DNA from: Lithodes maja
Lineage: Eukaryota; Arthropoda; Malacostraca; Decapoda; Lithodidae
Reading direction: 5' to 3'
Length of the DNA stretch: 64,000 nucleotides
Assembly (NCBI GenBank): GCA_037953745.1
Contig: JBAKBP010007988.1
Coordinates: 30,963-94,962, forward strand
A program made the position numbers and the translations under genes. Position 1 is the stretch's first letter. The number at the start of each line of letters is the position of its first letter. The notes beneath the pieces were generated by a model. That model did not search any database. It worked only from the letters and a program-made list of their open reading frames with translations, and was not told the DNA's origin. Below are positions 55,486 to 64,000 of this stretch, in pieces.

Positions 55486-58400
55486 CCTTCTGCGTGTCGT
55501 AAGAGGCGACTAAAGAGGTTGGGTCGGTGGGCTTGCGACCCCCACCCGGAAAAAATATCTAAGCAAAAAAAAACGAACGAACAGCCTCGGATGCGGACGG
55601 AACCAACGTTGACGAACCACGACCGACTAAGGACATGCCTTCGGACATTCTGAGAATGGCGACATGGAATGTTAGTGGCATGAATGATGGCACAAAAGAG
55701 AGAGAGGTTCTGGAAGTGTTAGTGAATGCCAGGCTGGATGTATGTGGAATGACAGAGACCAAATGGAAAGGTTCAGATGTGAGAGAGTGGGAGTGTGGAA
55801 TAGGTGTGTGTGCTGGAGTGAGTGAAGGAATAGCGAGAGAAGGTGCATGTTTGTTTGTAAGTAGCAAATGGAAGGAATGTGTAAGAGAGTATGGGTCTGT
55901 GGGTTCAAGGATTGTGTGGGTGAGAATGAAAGTAGGAATACAAACGTGGGTGATTGTATGCGTGTATGCCCCGACAGAGGATATACTTGAAAGAAAGAAA
56001 GAGGAGTTCTGGATGAATGTGGAGGCGTGCCTGGAGAAGTTTGACAAGAACGAAAGAATATTTCTGATTGGGGATATGAATGGTAAGGTGGGTGATAGGA
56101 AAGTTGAGGGAGTGGTGGGAGGGTGGGGGGTACCATCAGAGGTGAATGGGAATGGTAGTGCACTTGTGGACGTATGTGTGGGGAGGAGGCTGTGGATAGC
56201 CAACACCTTCTTCCGACACAGAATGATCCACAGGTACACGTGGAAACGGATGTTGACAATGAAGGATAAGACAGTGGTGGAACGAAAGTCATTGATTGAT
56301 TATGTATGTGTGGATGAACGAATGAAGAAATCTGTGATGGATGCTAGGGTGTATAGGGGTATTGGAGGGGGTCTGTCTGATCATTATGTAGTGGTAGCTA
56401 AGGTTAGGATACAAAAGAAGTGGGTGAGGAGAGCGGGAGGGAGGCGAGAGGAGGGTGGAATGGTGAGGAGGGTGGAGAGGTTGCAGGAGGAGGAAGTCAG
56501 GGAGGAGTACAGGAGAGCAGTGGAAAGACGACTAGGTGGGTTCGACCTGGAAGTTATGGAGGAAGTGGAGGAGATGAGCAAGGTGTTTAAGGATGAGATC
56601 TGTGCAGCATGTGAGGAGGTGTGTGGAGTGAGGAGAAGAGGGAGGGGAGTGAAAGGTACAGCATGGTGGACAGAAGAGGTAAGAATAGCTGTGGAAGAAA
56701 AGAAGAAAGCATATAGAGAGTGGTTGGGTAGTAGAGGGAATGAAGATTCCGAGAGACAGAAACGAGCGAGGTACGTGGAGAGTAAGAGGGTGGTGAAGAG
56801 AGTAGTGAAGGAAAGTAAGAGAAGAGTAGATGAGGAATTTGGAAGGAATCTGAGTGTAAAATGGAGGGAGAGTAAGAAACTGTTCTGGAAAGAAGTCAAG
56901 AAAGTTAGGGAAGGTAGCAAGGGAAACAGTAAGGGTGTGAAAGATAAGAATGGGAGAATGCTAGCCGAGAAGCAAGAGAGAGTCGAAAGATGGAGGGAGT
57001 ACTTCAGTGAGTTGCTAAATGAAAGGAATGAAGAGCCAGCAAACATAGCTGGATATGGTATGGGAGGGAGAAGAAGAGAAGTAGTGGAGGAGGAGGTGGG
57101 GATCAGGAGGTCAGAAGTGTGGGAAGCCATGAAAAGAGTGAAGTTGGGGAAAGCACCAGGAACAGATGGAGTGTGTGGGGAAATGTTGAGGTATGGTGGT
57201 GAGATAGTGATAGAATGGGTATGGAAAATGTGCAAACTAGCATGGGAGAAGGGGAGTGCACCCGATGACTGGAAGACTGGCATAATAGTCCCCCTATATA
57301 AGGGCAAAGGGGAAAGAGGAGTGTGTGGTAACCACCGAGGAATATGTCTTCTAAGCGTAGTAGGGAAGGTATACAGTAGGGTAGTGATTGAGAGAGTGAG
57401 AACGGAGAAATGGATAGGCGACGAGCAGGGAGGCTTTAGGAAGGGAAGAGGATGTGTAGATCAGATTTTTACCCTGAATTGTGTTGTGGAGAAGTATCTG
57501 GAGAAGAAACAAAAGGTGTATGTTGCCTTTATGGACTTGGAGAAGGCCTATGACAGAGTGGATAGAGAAGGTTTGTGGAAAGTACTTAGAATATACGGAG
57601 TAGAGGGCAAGTTGCTGAAAGCAGTGAAGAGCATGTATGAGGATGCAAAGGCGGCAGTACGTGTGGAGAGTGAGCAGAGCGAGTTCTTTGACCTGAATGT
57701 TGGTTTGAAACAGGGGTGTGTGATGTCCCCGTGGTTGTTTACTGTATATATGGATGGAGTTATGAAAGAAATACTATCAAGAGCAGTGGATGTTGGTGTA
57801 TCGCTGAAAAGGGAGGGAATTGAGTGGAAGCTACCTATACTGCTGTTTGCGGATGATACAGTTCTGATGAGTGATAATGAATGGGAGTTGCAGGGTCTGG
57901 TAAATGAGTTTGGAACAGTGTGCGAAAAACGGAATTTGAAGGTAAATACGGGGAAGAGCAAGGTTATGGTCTTCGAAAGGGGTGAAGTCACAGAGTGTGA
58001 GGTGAAGCTGAACGGTCAGGTTATGGAGATCGTCAACTCTTTTAAGTATCTGGGCAGTGTGTTGAGTAAAGATGGGACTATGGATGAAGAGGTGCGAGAG
58101 AGGGTACAACAGGGGAAGAGGGTTGTAGGAACGCTAAAAGCAGTAACAAGAAATAGGGTGGTCAGTATGGAAGTGAAGAAGTCCTTGCATGACAGTGTGG
58201 TAATCCCGACACTGACTTACGGAAGCGAAGCATGGACGTTGGTTGAGAGACTCAGACCAAGAGTGAGAGCAGTGGAAATGAATTACTTAAGGAGTGCGTG
58301 CGGAATTACATGGAGGGATAGACAGACTAATGAGGAAGTAAGAAGGAGGTGTGGTGTGGAGGTAGATGTGCTGGAAAGTGTGAAAAGGAACAACTTGAGA

Positions 58401-58646
58401 TGGTTCGGCCATATGGAACGTATGGAAAGCGTGAGAATGACTAAGAGGGTGTACGAGAGCGAGGTGGAGGGACAGAGGTAGACCGAATATGAGGTGGAAG
58501 GATGGAGTGAGGAACTACATGAATGAAGGCGGTGCTGGTTGGGGGGAGGGGCGTCGACTGACTGGGGACAGAGGTGCATGGGGGCGGTTCGTTCGTGGCC
58601 ACCCCTTCGGGGATCACGGCGTCAGGCAATAGATAGATAGATAGAT
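55486..58646 (+). mobile_element. Full-length RTE-like LINE with 9-bp target duplication
   Basis: aagggagtg at 55477-55485 and 58647-58655 flanks the element. It begins ccttctgcgtgtcgtaagag, carries one long ORF and ends ggcgtcaggcaa followed by a short (taga)n tail in place of poly-A, as RTE elements do. It inserted in a GATA-ended repeat (55328-55476). The short 5' UTR (about 150 bp) and lack of ORF1 fit RTE. Confidence 0.88.
55635..58481 (+). CDS. RTE-like endonuclease-reverse transcriptase
   Basis: 948 codons from ATG. The endonuclease (about 8-255) has MATWNVSGMND, the catalytic Glu in GMTETKWKG, VYAPTED, LIGDMNGKVG and LSDHYVV. A basic linker precedes the RT, which has KAPGTDGVCGEML, YKGKGERGVCGNHRGI, AFMDLEKAYDRVD (motif A), LKQGCVMSPWLF and LLFADDTVLMSD (motif C). 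A C-terminal part has YGSEAWTL and LRWFGHMERM. It would nick target DNA and prime reverse transcription there. Catalytic motifs are intact. The stop at 58479 seems premature: beyond it another frame reads MRWKDGVRNYMNEGGAGW and on to the 3' end, so a one-base indel near 58478 probably removed about 50 residues. An alternative start is ATG 55656. Confidence 0.9.
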   Translation: MPSDILRMATWNVSGMNDGTKEREVLEVLVNARLDVCGMTETKWKGSDVREWECGIGVCAGVSEGIAREGACLFVSSKWKECVREYGSVGSRIVWVRMKVGIQTWVIVCVYAPTEDILERKKEEFWMNVEACLEKFDKNERIFLIGDMNGKVGDRKVEGVVGGWGVPSEVNGNGSALVDVCVGRRLWIANTFFRHRMIHRYTWKRMLTMKDKTVVERKSLIDYVCVDERMKKSVMDARVYRGIGGGLSDHYVVVAKVRIQKKWVRRAGGRREEGGMVRRVERLQEEEVREEYRRAVERRLGGFDLEVMEEVEEMSKVFKDEICAACEEVCGVRRRGRGVKGTAWWTEEVRIAVEEKKKAYREWLGSRGNEDSERQKRARYVESKRVVKRVVKESKRRVDEEFGRNLSVKWRESKKLFWKEVKKVREGSKGNSKGVKDKNGRMLAEKQERVERWREYFSELLNERNEEPANIAGYGMGGRRREVVEEEVGIRRSEVWEAMKRVKLGKAPGTDGVCGEMLRYGGEIVIEWVWKMCKLAWEKGSAPDDWKTGIIVPLYKGKGERGVCGNHRGICLLSVVGKVYSRVVIERVRTEKWIGDEQGGFRKGRGCVDQIFTLNCVVEKYLEKKQKVYVAFMDLEKAYDRVDREGLWKVLRIYGVEGKLLKAVKSMYEDAKAAVRVESEQSEFFDLNVGLKQGCVMSPWLFTVYMDGVMKEILSRAVDVGVSLKREGIEWKLPILLFADDTVLMSDNEWELQGLVNEFGTVCEKRNLKVNTGKSKVMVFERGEVTECEVKLNGQVMEIVNSFKYLGSVLSKDGTMDEEVRERVQQGKRVVGTLKAVTRNRVVSMEVKKSLHDSVVIPTLTYGSEAWTLVERLRPRVRAVEMNYLRSACGITWRDRQTNEEVRRRCGVEVDVLESVKRNNLRWFGHMERMESVRMTKRVYESEVEGQR

Positions 58647-58655
58647 AAGGGAGTG

Positions 58656-58885
58656 AATTGGGGAATCGGTAACGAGTTTTTGCGGATTACGGTACGTTAT
58701 TCGCGGCATTTCGGGAACGTACCCCCGCGAGTATTGAGGGATCCCTGTACTCGATTAAAATGTAAAACTTGCAAACTAAACAAACAAACGCTCTTGGTAA
58801 TGCCCCCTACTGGCAACATTGATGATACTGTAATTACAAGAAGTCATGGGGGTGTTAACCCATCGTGTATCCTTCGGGCTCATTA
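58656..58885. other. Gap between RTE and piggyBac copy 2
   Basis: 230 bp with no gene or repeat recognised. Confidence 0.5.
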
Positions 58886-59274
58886 TTAACCCTCCAGCCC
58901 CGGGGGCTGTAGCTCGCGACTGTACTGCTGTACCGGGGGTTTTGACGATCTTTGGCCTATGTTAACTACTCTGAAAATCAATGAATATGGCATGTAATGT
59001 TGTGAATAAAAAAGAATAATGTTCCACAAACCTTCCTCTGTCGAATGGCGTTGAGTAGAGGTCTCTAGCCCCTCTGGTTGCATAATGGTGAGCGCGGGAA
59101 GACGAGTGCTTTTTTATGCGGGAAATTCCTCCCGCGTCCGAAAGCGTCGGCCCGGCCAGGGCTACGACGCACCTAGCCGCTCGCCGCGCCAAAGTATTTA
59201 TCTCCCTTAGACGATTTTAGTGTTTGATATTGAGAATGTGATGTTTATTTGATATTTTCTAGTTATTTTGAGGC

Positions 59275-59990
59275 CAATTATATAAAATATGTTTATTAGG
59301 GTATCACTTTCACTGATATTGGTAATTTTCACTCGATACCGTACATTTTATTAGTAATTGAGGTATGTTATTGTTGTATTAGGCACTGATTATTCGTTAT
59401 CACAGGTGTTTATTATACTATGGCCATCAAATATTAGGTCTTGTGTCACTTTCACTTTGACAAATATGCTTTAGAGAGTGTCACTGTCACTGATAATGCT
59501 CATTTTCACTCGATACCGTACATTTTATTAGTAATTGAGGTAGGTTATTGTTGTATTAGGCACTGATTATTCGTTATCACAGGTGTTTATTATACTTTGG
59601 CCATCAAATCTTAGGTCTTGTGTCACTTTCACTTTGACAAATATGCTTTAGAGAGTGTCACTGTCACTGATAATGCTCATTTTCACTCGATACCGTACAT
59701 TTTATTAGTAATTGAGGTAGGTTATTGTTGTATTAGGTACTGATTATTCGTTATCACAGGTGTTTATTATACTTTGGCCATCAAATCTTAGGTCTTGTGT
59801 CACTTTCACTTTGACAAATATGCTTTAGAGAGTGTCACTGTCACTGATAATGCTCATTTTCACTCGATACCGTACATTTTATTAGTAATTGAGGTAGGTT
59901 ATTGTTGTATTAGGTACTGATTATTCGTTATCACAGGTGTTTATTATACTTTGGCCATCAAATCTTAGGTCTTGTGTCACTTTCACTTAG
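59275..59990 (-). repeat. 177-bp tandem units in piggyBac copy 2
   Basis: Four units, reverse complement of those at 39673-40375, each including cactcgataccgtacatttt and ggtcttgtgtcactttcact. Their presence in both copies shows the array was there before transposition. Confidence 0.88.
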
Positions 59991-60257
59991 TTATATGATT
60001 TGTAAACGTTTTATATACAATTTATTGTGTCTTTTTTCACTGATTTATATATTTCTATAGGTTCTAATCATATGAATGTCACTTGGTATATACATATGTG
60101 TCACTTTCACATATTATTATGGTGGAATTGTATTTGTATCAATTTTCTCATAATACTTGACTTTTGTATTATAATAAATTGGTTTTCTTCCACTTTTTGC
60201 CTATATATAATTATAGTGTACATATTGTCATTTTATTTGGCAATTTCAGTATGATTA

Positions 60258-63158
60258 TTAGAACTCCAGCTTGGAGTGGTAATCAAAGAAGCACTCTACA
60301 GCACAGAGTGCCACCTTGCACGTAACACACTCCATGGTTGACTTTTTACCTGGGTTCGGCCTCACCCTGCTGTGGTAGCAGACATGGCACCGCTTCTGCT
60401 GTGTTCTTCGTGATTCATTCTGAGGCAGGAAAACAAGCCTGTGCCTAAGCAAGTATGGACCAGACTGCAAGCGGTCGAGAACGGCGGGCCCAGCATGTGC
60501 CACTGCCCTCTGTGGCGTAGCATACTTCTCCAGGAGCTCCGTCAACACCTGCTTTTGGAACCTCCGCAGGCTATTGAACTTCAGGGGTGGGTTCTCATTC
60601 CGAAGCCTGTATATATTATAGGCATTCAGAACTGACATGTCCACCATATGCAGAAAGAACTTTTTGTACCATCTGCACGAGGTACGCAGGCAGTCAATGA
60701 AGCCTATCTGCATGTCGGACTTGTCCACCAGCCTCATGTTGATGTTGTAGTCCAGGACAGCATCGGGCTTGGTCACCCTGGCCTGGGTGCGGCGATCCAC
60801 CTTGCCAGTCTCCACCATTTCCCCCTTGTGGATGGTGGTCAGGAGGTTGACCTTCCGCTGGTCGTGCCAGTGGATAGCCAGAATGGGCCCCGACTTCTTC
60901 TTGAAGACATCACCTTTTTTGGTCTTTGGAGGGAAAGGTGGCATGCCCTTCCTTTTCCCTCGTACTGTGCCTACAGTCCCCGTCTTGCGCTCATGCAGGT
61001 ACTGTGAGAGAGTGGGGGACGTGTAATAGTTGTCCGTGTAGAGGACGTGATTCTTATGGAAGTAGCGGTCCATCATGGCTTGCACCACTGCTCCGCCAAA
61101 GCCAATGAGGGGGTCCACAAGCACGTCCCCTTCCTTCCCGCTGTAGACCAGGAAGTCCAGGACATAGCCAGTTTGGCAGTCGCACAGCACAAAGAATTTT
61201 ATGCCAAAGCGATGTCTTTTTGAGGGGATGTACTGCCGGAAGCTGAGTTTTCCCCGGAACAGCACAAGAGACTCGTCAATGACGACCTTGCGGAAGGGCT
61301 TGAAGTAGGAGGTGAAGCGTTCTCGCATCATCTCATACAACGTCCTAATCTTCCACAGCTTGTCTGGGCGGTGGACGTCGGTGTTGGTGACAAGATGGAG
61401 CGCTGCGAGGATATCAAGGTACCGGTCGCGAGCCATATATTTCCCGAAGGCAGGGGTGGAAATCAGATCATTGGTGATCCAATAGTCAGACAACCTATGC
61501 TTCTTGACATGAGGCATTAGCATGGTGAGTGCCAGGAACACCATGAATTCTTTATGAGTCACTGGGGTCCACTTCCTCATATGGCCCTTGGTCACCTTGC
61601 CCAAAAAGTGGACCTGGAATTGGTGCTGCTTGTTTGTCTCTTTGACAACATAGCCTACCACCTCCTCATCAAAGAATGCCTCAAATAGTTCGTGTGGTGG
61701 AGCATTGGGGCCTGCAGGAAAATTGGGGGTAATGCCTGAACCCTCCAGTGCCTCATCAAAAGCTGGCACATCAGGGTTGTATACATCCCCATCAACTATG
61801 TCTTGCCACTGAAAAACGTAGAATGGGTCTTGTCTACGCCGACGAGGAGCTCCAACTGGTGGCCCAGCACGCCCACGGCCAACTCGGGAGGCGCGCGCCC
61901 TAGGGCGGCGGCGAGGGCGTCGGCCAGGGCGGCGGCCAGGGCGGCGGGCAGAAAGACGGGCAGCACGAAGCCGGGCCAAGCGGGTGGGTCGAGGGTCGTC
62001 GATGTCCATAAAGTCATCGTCATCGTGGTCATCTTGCCCTGACGGTGGACCTATGTAATCATGGCCAGAGTCTTCAGAGAGGTGCCCTTCATCATCAGTG
62101 TCGCCCACATAATCTGGCGGGGAACCAGTGATGCGTGGGCGGCGTGCGGGTGGGCGAGGTGGGGAAGGAGTGGCAGGTGAGGCTGTGTCCTCCCGAGGTC
62201 CCGGGCTCCTTGGCCTGCGACGAGTGACAGAAAGCGATGATTGACTTTCACTAGGCCCAGGTATTGGTGATGCGAGCTCAAAGACTTCTGCAGGAAGACA
62301 TGTTGAAGGCGGGAGAGGTGGGGAGGACCGTGGGGAAAGTTGCGGGGACGTATGGCTGGGGCCGGCCGGGGTGGACGCCGCCGCGGGAGCCTCGAATAAA
62401 ACTCTCTTACTTGTCTTAGTTTTCTTAGTATATTTTCTACCTTTCCCCTTTTCGGCAAGAGTATGTCTCCTGTCGGGGGACCTAGGAGGCAAATAGGCCG
62501 AAAGTGGGGGGTCCTCAACCCTTGGCAATGGTGGGGGTGGTGGGGAAGAATGCGGGGCATCCGGGTCATCTTGGGTGGCGTGGGTAGATAAGGGAGACAA
62601 TGGCGGTCGAGAAGGGTCACCACGCTGACCCTCACTCACAGCCTCATCCTCACCAAGTATTTTAGCTTGTTCCCTAGCTGCCGCGGCCGCCTTTTCAAGT
62701 ATTTTTCGCTTGTACAAATGTAGCTTGAAAGGCGATTTACCTGGGGAAGGGCTTGGAGTCGTGTCACTTATGCGAAATTTGGTGAGTGACCTTGAACTCT
62801 CCCACTCACTCACTCTCGCAAGTTCACTTTCTTTAGGTAAACCAGCTTCCTCAACAACTGGTACATCACCTTCATCACTCTCATCACTGTCAAATTCTCT
62901 CGCAAATCCCAGGAATTGTTCTTTATCACTCTGATGGCCATAATCACTCGACTTATAATTACTCGAGTGGTCACTCACTTCTTCATCAATCTTATGCTTG
63001 GCATCAGCTTTCTCATAAAGTCTCAAAGTCTTCTCAATACCTCCGGGAGATAACACATTTAGGCGATGGCGTCGGGGTAAGGCACGACGCACTAGCAAGG
63101 GCGTCGTAGGAAGCCCGCTGTCGGACACGGCGGAATCACTATTTGGTGTACTGTCCAT
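60258..63158 (-). CDS. piggyBac-like transposase, intact
   Basis: 966 codons from ATG at 63156-63158, long for the family (about 600 is usual). Residues 1 to about 520 are disordered: an acidic/Ser part, a Pro-rich part and an Arg-rich stretch near 385-425. The DDE domain runs from about 540, with catalytic Asp628 (VVIDES), Asp709 (YTDNYYTS) and Asp812 (RLVDKSD). The 81 and 103 residue spacings match classic piggyBac (268, 346, 447). The C-terminal Cys-rich domain has CHVC, CVTC, a third Cys pair and a His near the end (FFDYH), likely binding the element ends. It cuts at TTAA and leaves no scar. Local TTAA MITEs with the same ends are likely clients. Confidence 0.93.
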   Translation of the reverse strand: MDSTPNSDSAVSDSGLPTTPLLVRRALPRRHRLNVLSPGGIEKTLRLYEKADAKHKIDEEVSDHSSNYKSSDYGHQSDKEQFLGFAREFDSDESDEGDVPVVEEAGLPKESELARVSEWESSRSLTKFRISDTTPSPSPGKSPFKLHLYKRKILEKAAAAAREQAKILGEDEAVSEGQRGDPSRPPLSPLSTHATQDDPDAPHSSPPPPPLPRVEDPPLSAYLPPRSPDRRHTLAEKGKGRKYTKKTKTSKRVLFEAPAAASTPAGPSHTSPQLSPRSSPPLPPSTCLPAEVFELASPIPGPSESQSSLSVTRRRPRSPGPREDTASPATPSPPRPPARRPRITGSPPDYVGDTDDEGHLSEDSGHDYIGPPSGQDDHDDDDFMDIDDPRPTRLARLRAARLSARRPGRRPGRRPRRRPRARASRVGRGRAGPPVGAPRRRRQDPFYVFQWQDIVDGDVYNPDVPAFDEALEGSGITPNFPAGPNAPPHELFEAFFDEEVVGYVVKETNKQHQFQVHFLGKVTKGHMRKWTPVTHKEFMVFLALTMLMPHVKKHRLSDYWITNDLISTPAFGKYMARDRYLDILAALHLVTNTDVHRPDKLWKIRTLYEMMRERFTSYFKPFRKVVIDESLVLFRGKLSFRQYIPSKRHRFGIKFFVLCDCQTGYVLDFLVYSGKEGDVLVDPLIGFGGAVVQAMMDRYFHKNHVLYTDNYYTSPTLSQYLHERKTGTVGTVRGKRKGMPPFPPKTKKGDVFKKKSGPILAIHWHDQRKVNLLTTIHKGEMVETGKVDRRTQARVTKPDAVLDYNINMRLVDKSDMQIGFIDCLRTSCRWYKKFFLHMVDMSVLNAYNIYRLRNENPPLKFNSLRRFQKQVLTELLEKYATPQRAVAHAGPAVLDRLQSGPYLLRHRLVFLPQNESRRTQQKRCHVCYHSRVRPNPGKKSTMECVTCKVALCAVECFFDYHSKLEF

Positions 63159-63355
63159 GATGGCGTCGGGCTAGATACTGTTGTTGTGGCGTCGTTGACG
63201 CCGGGTGGCGCCACCTACCGTCCCATGATAGCAAAATGTGCGCGCGGCTTTCGAAAATCAAGCACGAAAGCAAGGGGCGTAGAAGAGGCCATCCGGGTTG
63301 CGCGGGCCGAGTTTGTTATGGGCGTAGAAGAGGTCATCCGGGTTGGAGGGGTAAA

Positions 63356-63692
63356 CAGGCTTTCAAGCTTACGGATTTTAAAATGACACCCGGGCTCCTG
63401 CCCATCTGCTGCGGTGTCATTTTAAAATGACAACCGGGCAGGAGGGGTTAAAGCCTGTGGAGGCGAGTGCGAGTGAGTGGGAGCGCGGCAGGCCCCTGTC
63501 CGCTCTCCAGACAGGCGGCCGCGACACTGAGGGCTATCAGCCATGTCTTGCTAGTCATATGCAGCGCTGCCAAAGGCAAATGTATCGTGACATTGCTCAT
63601 TCTTAGCGAATATTTGCCGATGTCTATGGTAGCGCTACGGATGAACCCCGCGCGCTACGGATGAATCCCGCACGCTACGGATGAACCGTAAT
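63356..63692. other. Interval with inverted ccgggc blocks and 20-bp repeats
   Basis: No gene. cattttaaaatgaca is repeated in 63378-63432 around a short palindrome, and ccgggcaggagggg runs into a TTAA at 63448-63451, which resembles another piggyBac-type terminus. Three copies of gcgctacggatgaacccc-type units (period 20) occupy 63632-63690. Confidence 0.5.
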
Positions 63693-64000
63693 TATGTACA
63701 CTATAATTATATATAGGCAAAAAGTGGAAGAAAACCAATGTATTATAATAAAAAAGTCAAGTATTATGAGAAAATTGATACAAATACAATTCCACCATAA
63801 TAATATGTGAAAGTGACACATATGTATATACCAAGTGACATTCATATGATTAGAACCTATAGAAATATATAAATCAGTGAAAAAAGACACAATAAATTGT
63901 ATATAAAACGTTTACAAATCATATAACTAAGTGAAAGTGACACAAGACCTAAGATTTGATGGCCAAAGTATAATAAACACCTGTGATAACGAATAATCAG
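63693..64000 (+). mobile_element. Third piggyBac-like copy, 5'-truncated, runs off the window
   Basis: From atgtacactataattatata onward it matches the 3' non-coding region of copy 2 (reversed 60225 downward) and enters the first 177-bp unit at the window end. No transposase part is included here. It is in opposite orientation to copy 2, forming a long inverted repeat with it. Confidence 0.85.

Larger units (their letters stand above)
58886..63355 (-). mobile_element. piggyBac-like DNA transposon copy 2, nearly intact
   Basis: TTAA at 58886-58889 is followed by ccctccagccccggg, the 3' terminus. The 5' terminus ...ccgggttggagggg ends at 63351 and is followed by TAAA where TTAA is expected, one substitution away. 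4.47 kb. Contents on minus: a duplicated aacccggatg-type unit at the 5' end, the 966-codon transposase, an AT-rich 3' region and the 177-bp tandem array (59275-59990). This copy shows the uninterrupted site that DIRS-B occupies in copy 1. Confidence 0.92.

Noticed and set aside
55559..57991. Long minus-strand ORFs opposite the RTE ORF
   Set aside because: Shadows of a purine-rich coding strand; no domain is recognisable.

Overview
The window reads as intergenic repeat DNA from a eukaryote. I infer an arthropod, most likely a decapod crustacean, from the mix of element families (two DIRS-type families with inverted ends, a Gmr1-like LTR element, CR1-like and RTE-like LINEs, TTAA-flanked piggyBac-like elements), the GATA tails and the many taggcct/cctaa runs. 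No host protein-coding gene can be supported: every convincing reading frame belongs to a transposable element, mostly with another element nested in it.

Layout. 268-8431: DIRS-type element of family A (copy 1), coding on minus, carrying a tRNA-headed SINE. 8432-9550: non-coding repeats. 9551-22886: a nested block. Inverted-repeat arms enclose a piggyBac-like MITE, which encloses a Tigger-like element, which encloses GATA-ended repeats and a Gmr1-like LTR retrotransposon (11338-20574) whose 1806-bp LTRs look identical. 22887-27672: LINE remains, fold-back elements and long arrays of a palindromic AATAAGTAAC satellite. 27673-40771: piggyBac-like element copy 1, broken, split by a DIRS element of family B (30935-39584). 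40772-42185: MITE, 20-bp tandem repeat and a rearranged U4 snRNA-like sequence. 42186-54701: an 85-bp tandem repeat split by DIRS-A copy 2 (42655-54278), itself split by a CR1-like LINE (45830-49415). 54702-58655: an RTE remnant, then an RTE-like LINE with a 9-bp target duplication. 58886-63355: piggyBac-like copy 2 on minus, with an open 966-codon transposase. 63693-64000: a truncated third piggyBac fragment running off the window.

How the parts relate. Because most families occur more than once, the window supplies its own empty sites. piggyBac copy 2 shows the uninterrupted site of DIRS-B, the 85-bp repeat shows the site of DIRS-A copy 2, and one inverted arm shows the TTAA site filled by a MITE in the other. 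These give insertion order and show that the DIRS insertions made no target duplication. The main oddity is DIRS-A: both copies keep complete ends, but the coding strand is depleted of A and the RT, RNase H and recombinase signatures are degraded in the same way in both copies. That suggests it spread as an enzymatically dead family moved in trans.
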